64,000 bases of DNA from NCBI RefSeq assembly GCF_008727715.1, contig NZ_CP044218.1, positions 3,861,501-3,925,500 on the forward strand, given 5' to 3'. This DNA comes from Mesorhizobium terrae (lineage in GTDB: Bacteria; Pseudomonadota; Alphaproteobacteria; Rhizobiales; Rhizobiaceae). This document shows, one piece after another, positions 59,248 through 64,000 of the stretch (position 1 is the stretch's first letter; the number at the start of each line of letters is the position of its first letter). Both the position numbers and the translations under genes were made by a program. A model generated the notes under the pieces. The model did no database searches. It worked only from the letters and a program-made list of their open reading frames with translations, and was not told the origin of the DNA.

Positions 59248-61335
59248 ATGGTCGACGATGACGAACTGAAAAAGTTGCGCGGCGCGCCGCTGCCTGCACA
59301 CGGCGCTGAGGCGCGGGCGCAGGCGCTCGCCGCCGCGATGGCGGCTTTCGACGAAAAAATCGAAACCGCCCCCCAAGGAATGGCGGCGCGGCCGCGTCTC
59401 ACCTCCCGAGCACTCACGCTCTGGAGAGAGATCATGCAGAAGAAGCTCATCGCCACGCCGGCCATTGCCGGTCTCGTCGCGCTGCCGATCGCCGGTTACA
59501 CGGCTTTCCACCTGATGCAGGAACAGCGCGGCGCTCCTGAAGCCGGCATTCCGGTGACCGAGACATTGGCCGACAAGCCAGTTGCGACCAAACAGGATGC
59601 CGCAGCCGTGGCGCAAAGCCAGGCGCAGCCTGCGGACGAGGCCAGCCCGGCACAGCCGGCAATCGCGCCTGCCGCACCGGCGCCAAAGCCCGAATTCTCT
59701 GCGGCGGACGGTCGTTTGACGGCGGCTCCGCGCAGCGGGCTGATCAGGATGAAGCATGCCGAGGCGAAACCGGCCGCGCCGGCGCAGGCCCCAATGATGG
59801 AAAGCGAAAGCGCTGATGCGGTGGCGCGAAATTCGGCCAACACGACGCTGACGGCGGAGCCGCTGGCAGCACCGATGCCAGCACCGATGCCGGGCGATGT
59901 CATGGCGCCTAGCCAGGAAAACCGCGATCGCATCCAGGACTTCAAGACCAACCCGGTGCGCTCGGCGAAGGAAGACTCTGTCTCGACCTTCTCCATCGAT
60001 GTCGACACGGCGTCCTATTCCTATGTGCGCCGGTCGCTGAAGGAAGGGCTGCTACCGCAGGCTGACACCGTCCGCGTCGAGGAGATGGTCAATTACTTCC
60101 CTTATGACTGGAAGGGGCCTACCGAGGCCAAGACGCCGTTCAACACGACGGTTAGCGTCATGCCGGCGCCATGGAATGCACAGCACAAGCTGATGCATGT
60201 CGCCATCAAGGGCTACGATATGCAGCCGGCGGTGCAGCCGAAGGCCAATCTGGTCTTTCTCATCGATGTGTCGGGATCGATGGACGAACCCGACAAGCTG
60301 CCGCTGCTAAAATCGGCCTTCCGGCTGCTGGTCAACAAACTCAAGGCCGATGACACCGTCTCCATCGTCACCTATGCCGGCGATGTCGGCACGGTGCTGG
60401 AACCAACCAAGGCGGCCGAGAGGGATAAGATACTCAGGGCTATCGACACGCTGACGCCGGGCGGTTCGACCGCTGGCGAGGCCGGCATCCGCGAAGCCTA
60501 CAGGCTGGCGCAGAAATCGTTCGTCAAGGGCGGCGTCAACCGGGTCATGCTCGCCACCGACGGCGACTTCAATGTCGGCCAGAGCGACGACGATGATCTC
60601 AAGCGCCTGATCGAGAAGGAACGCGGGACCGGAGTATTCCTGTCCGTGTTCGGTTTCGGCAGTGGCAATCTCAACGATCAGATGATGCAGACCATCGCCC
60701 AGAACGGCAACGGCACCGCCGCCTATATCGACACGCTGGCCGAAGCAGAGAAGGTGCTGGTTCAGGAGGCGACCTCGACGCTGTTTCCGATCGCCAAGGA
60801 CGTGAAGATCCAGGTCGAGTTCAATCCGGACAAAGTCTCGGAGTACCGGCTGATCGGCTACGAGACGCGCGCCTTGAACCGTGAGGATTTCAACAATGAT
60901 CGCGTCGATGCCGGCGAGATCGGCTCCGGCCATTCGGTGACAGCGATCTACGAACTGACGCCGAAGGGCGCGCCACAGCAGGTCGACGATCTGCGCTATG
61001 GCGAGGCGGCGACGAGCAATGGCGGCGTCGCCAATGCCGACGAATATGCTTTCGTCAAAATCCGCTACAAGCTGCCGGAGGAGGATACGTCGAAGCTCAT
61101 CACCACGCCGGTGACCGGCACCAACGAAGTCGCCTCCTTTGATGCGGCCAGTACCGACCAGCGCTTTTCCGTGGCTGTGGCTGCTTTCGGCCAGAAGCTG
61201 CGCGACGAGGATGCGACGGCGACGTTCGGCTACGACCGTATCCAGGAGATCGCGAACGCCGCGCGTGGCGCCGATCCGTTCGGCTACCGTGCTGAATTCC
61301 TGTCGCTGGTGCGGTTGGCGGCGGCGATGAAGTGA
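59248..61335 (+). CDS. VWA-domain membrane protein, YfbK-like (possible anti-sigma)
   Basis: A 695-residue protein. Residues 1-65 are cytoplasmic and polar, then one membrane helix (LIATPAIAGLVALPIAGYTAFH), an Ala/Pro-rich periplasmic linker (about 95-220), a vWF_A N-terminal segment (STFSIDVDTASYSYVRRSL), a VWA domain with MIDAS motif DVSGSMDEPDKL, and a DUF3520-type C-terminal part. ATG 59248 has GGGGAAG upstream; GTG 59242 overlapping the sigma stop is an alternative. Coupling with the ECF gene and the one-helix topology fit an anti-sigma or signal-sensing role, which is inference. Confidence 0.85.
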   Translation: MVDDDELKKLRGAPLPAHGAEARAQALAAAMAAFDEKIETAPQGMAARPRLTSRALTLWREIMQKKLIATPAIAGLVALPIAGYTAFHLMQEQRGAPEAGIPVTETLADKPVATKQDAAAVAQSQAQPADEASPAQPAIAPAAPAPKPEFSAADGRLTAAPRSGLIRMKHAEAKPAAPAQAPMMESESADAVARNSANTTLTAEPLAAPMPAPMPGDVMAPSQENRDRIQDFKTNPVRSAKEDSVSTFSIDVDTASYSYVRRSLKEGLLPQADTVRVEEMVNYFPYDWKGPTEAKTPFNTTVSVMPAPWNAQHKLMHVAIKGYDMQPAVQPKANLVFLIDVSGSMDEPDKLPLLKSAFRLLVNKLKADDTVSIVTYAGDVGTVLEPTKAAERDKILRAIDTLTPGGSTAGEAGIREAYRLAQKSFVKGGVNRVMLATDGDFNVGQSDDDDLKRLIEKERGTGVFLSVFGFGSGNLNDQMMQTIAQNGNGTAAYIDTLAEAEKVLVQEATSTLFPIAKDVKIQVEFNPDKVSEYRLIGYETRALNREDFNNDRVDAGEIGSGHSVTAIYELTPKGAPQQVDDLRYGEAATSNGGVANADEYAFVKIRYKLPEEDTSKLITTPVTGTNEVASFDAASTDQRFSVAVAAFGQKLRDEDATATFGYDRIQEIANAARGADPFGYRAEFLSLVRLAAAMK

Positions 61336-61342
61336 CCGGCTG

Positions 61343-61370
61343 TCCTCTCCCCGTCATGGCGGGGAGAGGA
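61343..61370. repeat. Hairpin TCCTCTCCCC/GGGGAGAGGA
   Basis: TCCTCTCCCC (61343-61352) and GGGGAGAGGA (61361-61370) pair around GTCATGGC, just after the VWA gene stop. It is a copy of the hairpin core found at 5329-5352 and may mark the transcript end. Confidence 0.75.
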
Positions 61371-61516
61371 CCTTACCCAACTGAGATTTTCCCGGGAGAT
61401 GCTGCGTCCACAACGCCGCGCGGCGACGGGCGGTTTTGGTCGTTTGCCCCGGTTTTTCCGACGATCGTTAAAAAGCAATCCAGTTTCGACACTGCACTGC
61501 AACATGACCAGGGGTA

Positions 61517-61825
61517 ATGGTCGTGGCAGGGACGGTCATCAAGGGTTCGGACGTGCGCATAGACGGAAATATGAATTGGGTTCAGACGACAAGAACGCAG
61601 GCCACCGAGCCGACGGGAACATCACAATCGACTAGCAGCATGAGCAGGGATGTCGAGACGGCGCGCAAAACGGCGCTGTCCGCGCTCACCAATGAACGTT
61701 TCCGTGCAGCCCTTGAACAGCTCAGCGATCCGCGCGCATCGGAAAAAATAGCGCTGATGCGCAGCGATGGGCCGTCGGCCGATCTCGGCACGGCGCAAGC
61801 ACGCTACGCCGACAACAACAACTAG
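61517..61825 (+). CDS. Small hypothetical protein (102 aa)
   Basis: A 102-residue polar protein with no signal peptide or membrane helix; the middle is Ser/Thr/Gln-rich (TTRTQATEPTGTSQSTSS) and the last half looks helical (RFRAALEQLSDPRASEKIALM). I do not recognise it. It lies between the VWA gene and the convergent bmt gene, and codon use is similar to neighbours. It may be a genuine short gene but has no other support. Confidence 0.45.
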   Translation: MVVAGTVIKGSDVRIDGNMNWVQTTRTQATEPTGTSQSTSSMSRDVETARKTALSALTNERFRAALEQLSDPRASEKIALMRSDGPSADLGTAQARYADNNN

Positions 61826-61845
61826 GAAAAGCGCTTCCGCTCGGG

Positions 61846-62868
61846 TCAGGGGCGCGTGCGACGGCGTTCGCGGCGGCCTTCGGCGGTTTCCGCGGTGTTC
61901 GGCGTCGCTGCCTTGTTGCGCAGCGGGCCGATGCGTTCGACGATCGTCTCGAGCGTCGGGCGCTGTGCCTTCTTGTGTACGTCGAGCGCCTTGCGCATGG
62001 CGGCCAGATGCAGGAACGACGTGCCACAGCAGCCGCCAACAATGCTGGCGCCGCCATCGATGGCCAGGCGCACGTAGTCGGCCATCAATTCCGGCGTTCC
62101 GGAATAGTGGATCTCGGTGCCGCGGAATTCCGGGATGCCGCAATTGCCCTTGACGATGACGGTCGCTTCCGGCTTTGCCTCGGTCATGTCAAGCAGCGAA
62201 GCCAGGATGTCGGAAGCACCGACGCCGCAATTGGCACCAACGCCGAGCGGAGCTTCGGCGAGACCGTCGGCGACGGCGTGGATGTCCTTCGGCAGCAGGC
62301 CCATCATGGTGCGGCCGGCGGTGTCGAAGGAACCGGTATAGGTATAGGGCAGGCCGACACGGATGGCGGCCTCGGCGGCGGCTCGGATCTCGTCCGGAGC
62401 CGACATGGTCTCGATCCAGGCGACTTCGGCGCCACCGGCCTTCAGGCCCTCGATCTGCTCGGCAAAGGCGTCGACGGCTTCCTCATAGCTCAGTGCGCCG
62501 AGCGGGATCAGCAGTTCGCCGGTCGGGCCGACCGAGCCGGCGACGATGACGCGGCGGCCGACCTTGTCGGCGACGGCACGGGCGATCTCGGCGGCGCGCT
62601 TGTTGAGTTCGAAAACGCGGTCCTGGGCATGATGCAGCTTCAGCCGATGACGCGTGCCGCCGAAGGAATTGGTGAGGATGATGTCGGCGCCGGCATCGAC
62701 GAACCCCTGATGCAGCCTGGTGATGGTTTCCGGCGCGGTCTCGTTGAGGATTTCCGGCGCCTCGCCGGCCGGCAGGCCCATGGCGAACAGATTGGTGCCG
62801 GTGGCGCCGTCGGCCAGAAGCACACCCTTTTCCGCGATCAGGGCTTCGATCGGATTTGTGCTCGTCAT
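61846..62868 (-). CDS. bmt: Betaine-homocysteine S-methyltransferase-like protein
   Basis: A 340-residue homocysteine methyltransferase-domain (S-methyl_trans) enzyme. LADGATGTNLFAMG at the N terminus, then ILTNSFGGTRHRL, the zinc ligand Cys in GANCGVG or GNCGIPE, and the double cysteine in VGGCCGTS complete the zinc site. In Sinorhizobium the homologous Bmt transfers a methyl from glycine betaine to homocysteine, giving methionine and dimethylglycine. A basic tail (EGRRERRRTRP) ends the protein. ATG 62868 is used; TTG 62910 is in frame. A near-palindromic ATAAAGA site precedes it. It is downstream of the DUF1989 gene. Confidence 0.85.
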   Translation of the reverse strand: MTSTNPIEALIAEKGVLLADGATGTNLFAMGLPAGEAPEILNETAPETITRLHQGFVDAGADIILTNSFGGTRHRLKLHHAQDRVFELNKRAAEIARAVADKVGRRVIVAGSVGPTGELLIPLGALSYEEAVDAFAEQIEGLKAGGAEVAWIETMSAPDEIRAAAEAAIRVGLPYTYTGSFDTAGRTMMGLLPKDIHAVADGLAEAPLGVGANCGVGASDILASLLDMTEAKPEATVIVKGNCGIPEFRGTEIHYSGTPELMADYVRLAIDGGASIVGGCCGTSFLHLAAMRKALDVHKKAQRPTLETIVERIGPLRNKAATPNTAETAEGRRERRRTRP

Positions 62869-62915
62869 GGCGCGCGCTTTCAACGTGGATTCAGGTAAAA
62901 TGGATTTCAAATAAG

Positions 62916-62937
62916 GATATAAAGAAGTCTTTATGTG
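62916..62937. promoter_or_regulatory. GATATAAAGA-N2-TCTTTATGTG site before bmt
   Basis: GATATAAAGA (62916-62925), AG, TCTTTATGTG (62928-62937); the second arm differs from the perfect copy at 44331-44352 at two bases. It lies 48-69 bases upstream of the bmt ATG and probably serves the same regulator. Confidence 0.65.
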
Positions 62938-62989
62938 AAGTCAATCGAAGGCGCGGCCGGCGGCACGTCTTCGACGACGGTGCTTCCGG

Positions 62990-63592
62990 TCAGGCGGGCA
63001 GCACCTCGACCTCGATTTCGGTGCAGGCATCGCCATTGGTCGGGTGATGGTCGACCGAGCATGCGGTGACGACGATAAGCAAGTCGCGCTCGGCGCGCAG
63101 CGTCACCGAGCCGCCGGGCGGGTTGATCGAGGCGTCGACCAGCAGCACGCCGTCCACCGTCGGCAGCGAATTCTGGAAAAAATCCACAGGGTCCGGCGTG
63201 AAGGGTAGCGAAATGCCTTCGCCGGCGAGCGCCTTGTGCAGGTTGTCCTGGCAACTCGGATGGTGATCGTGGAAGCCGGCGCGCCGGTAGAGCGCTGCGT
63301 TGCAGGCGGGGAAGAGCATGTCGTGCGGGCCTGGCGAATCGTTGGCCATCAGCGTCAGCAGCGGCTCGCCGGTGGTGCCGTAGAAATGCTCGCCGATTGC
63401 CGGAAACAGCCGCTCGGTGATGTCTCGCGTGTTCGAGGTGCTCAGCCAGTCGAGTTCGTCGCCGGTGACGAAGGCCCACAGGTCGGCGACCTGTTGTCCC
63501 TTGGGATCGACGATGCGGATCTGTTCGCCCTTGGCGACGCGCAGGGCACGGCCGGACTGCGGCGGAACGACGATGTGGCGGGCACTTGGCAA
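62990..63592 (-). CDS. DUF1989 (urea carboxylase-associated) family protein
   Basis: A 200-residue beta-rich protein. IRIVDPKGQQVADLWAF and the HDHHPSCQDN and DPVDFFQN motifs match DUF1989, whose members accompany urea carboxylase and amine catabolic genes. The clustered histidines and cysteine suggest a metal site. It is 121 bases upstream of bmt on the same strand; the palindromic site lies between, so the two need not be co-transcribed. Function unknown. Confidence 0.82.
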   Translation of the reverse strand: MPSARHIVVPPQSGRALRVAKGEQIRIVDPKGQQVADLWAFVTGDELDWLSTSNTRDITERLFPAIGEHFYGTTGEPLLTLMANDSPGPHDMLFPACNAALYRRAGFHDHHPSCQDNLHKALAGEGISLPFTPDPVDFFQNSLPTVDGVLLVDASINPPGGSVTLRAERDLLIVVTACSVDHHPTNGDACTEIEVEVLPA

Positions 63593-63630
63593 GGATGGCT
63601 CCTGTGTTGATCGACCGCCTGAGGTAGCAG

Positions 63631-64000
63631 TCAGCCGCGCGAAACGGCAAGCGGCAAGTCGGCCAGCCGCTGCGCGAAGGCTGCCGCCTCATGCGCGTTG
63701 ATCTCGGCTGCGCGGATCAGATTGTCGAAATGGCCGGTCAGCGTGCGGATCGGCTGGGTGGCGTTGAGCACGATGTACATGTCGCCGACATAGATCGCGG
63801 CCCGGTACGGTCCGAAGATCGTATAGGGGATCGAATAACGCATGCGCCCGTCATAGAGATAGAGGCGAAAGGTCGGGTAGAGGTCGTCGAGCAGGGCGGC
63901 CATGTGCAAGAGCTGCTCGCGGCGTTCTTCCGGCGGGAAGGCGTCCCACACGCCCAATCCGCGCGCGAAGATTTCAAGCGTGTGGCGCGGCATGCAGACT
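63631..64000 (-). CDS. Unrecognised protein, probably cut by the window edge
   Basis: The frame is open from 63631 to the right edge; an ATG at 63993 would give 120 residues (MPRHTLEIFARGLGVWDAFP). The content, including LYDGRMRYSIPYTIFGPYRAAIYVGDMYIVL, looks like a ligand-binding C-terminal part found behind a helix-turn-helix in some rhizobial regulators (from memory, weak). I cannot decide whether it is complete or the C-terminal part of a longer regulator. It is 38 bases from the DUF1989 start on the same strand. Confidence 0.55.
   Translation of the reverse strand, partial: VCMPRHTLEIFARGLGVWDAFPPEERREQLLHMAALLDDLYPTFRLYLYDGRMRYSIPYTIFGPYRAAIYVGDMYIVLNATQPIRTLTGHFDNLIRAAEINAHEAAAFAQRLADLPLAVSRG

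Overview
The window is about 64 kb of GC-rich, densely coded chromosome-type DNA from an alphaproteobacterium of the order Rhizobiales, most likely Mesorhizobium or a close relative. The grounds are the soxBDAG layout, a bmt-type methyltransferase beside corrinoid methyltransferase genes, DUF1127 and entericidin-like small genes, dispersed CTTCTCCCC/GGGGAGAAG hairpins, and many start/stop overlaps of 4-8 bases. The genus is inferred from gene content; no rRNA or other marker is present. I saw no tRNA, rRNA, CRISPR array, intact insertion sequence or prophage.

Layout. 1-5.3 kb (+): ABC importer ATPase and permease, cytosine-deaminase-like amidohydrolase, FAD-linked oxidase and quinone-reductase-like flavoprotein, apparently one catabolic operon. 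5.5-13.8 kb: a tightly coupled minus-strand operon (two dimethylglycine/sarcosine-dehydrogenase-like enzymes, a HAD phosphatase, an aminotransferase) with an XRE-cupin regulator and a divergent nitroreductase. 13.9-21.1 kb (-): MFS exporter, RidA-like protein and heterotetrameric sarcosine oxidase soxBDAG. 21.3-24.4 kb: MscS-type channel and a small exported protein. 24.6-32.4 kb: a candidate polyprenyl-phospho-pentose pathway (HAD-UbiA fusion, DprE1-like oxidase, 4-TM SMR carrier, sugar epimerase, class III aminotransferase, divergent GT-C-like membrane protein).

32.5-54.4 kb plus 61.8-63.6 kb holds the most interesting system: a corrinoid-dependent methyl-transfer pathway in what should be an aerobe. 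It includes an MttB-family methyltransferase without pyrrolysine, a corrinoid protein, an ASKHA/ferredoxin corrinoid activase, a methyl-THF:corrinoid methyltransferase, methylene-THF reductase with a separate cysteine-rich MTHFR_C partner, a small Virulence_fact protein, DUF1638, a ferredoxin, a divergent 853-residue dimethylglycine-dehydrogenase-like enzyme, a betaine-homocysteine methyltransferase and a GbdR-like GlxA regulator. With soxBDAG, the window could take a betaine through dimethylglycine and sarcosine to glycine while feeding methyl groups to folate.

Two DNA motifs tie the scattered parts together. A TTTGCGAC/GTCGCAAA palindrome lies upstream of the 853-residue oxidoreductase, the GlxA regulator, the MTHFR operon, and the divergent corrinoid-protein/MttB pair. 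A perfect GATATAAAGA-N2-TCTTTATATC palindrome precedes the methyl-THF methyltransferase, with a near copy before bmt. Four enzymes of this system also carry Arg/Gly-rich terminal tails. Unrelated genes interleave: LysR and small DUF1127-type genes, an esterase, an L,D-transpeptidase, a desaturase, a formyltransferase and an acyltransferase pseudogene. 54.5-61.8 kb (+): GntR regulator with operator, CynX-type transporter, dienelactone hydrolase, BaiN-type flavoprotein, ECF sigma factor with a VWA membrane protein, and a small hypothetical protein.
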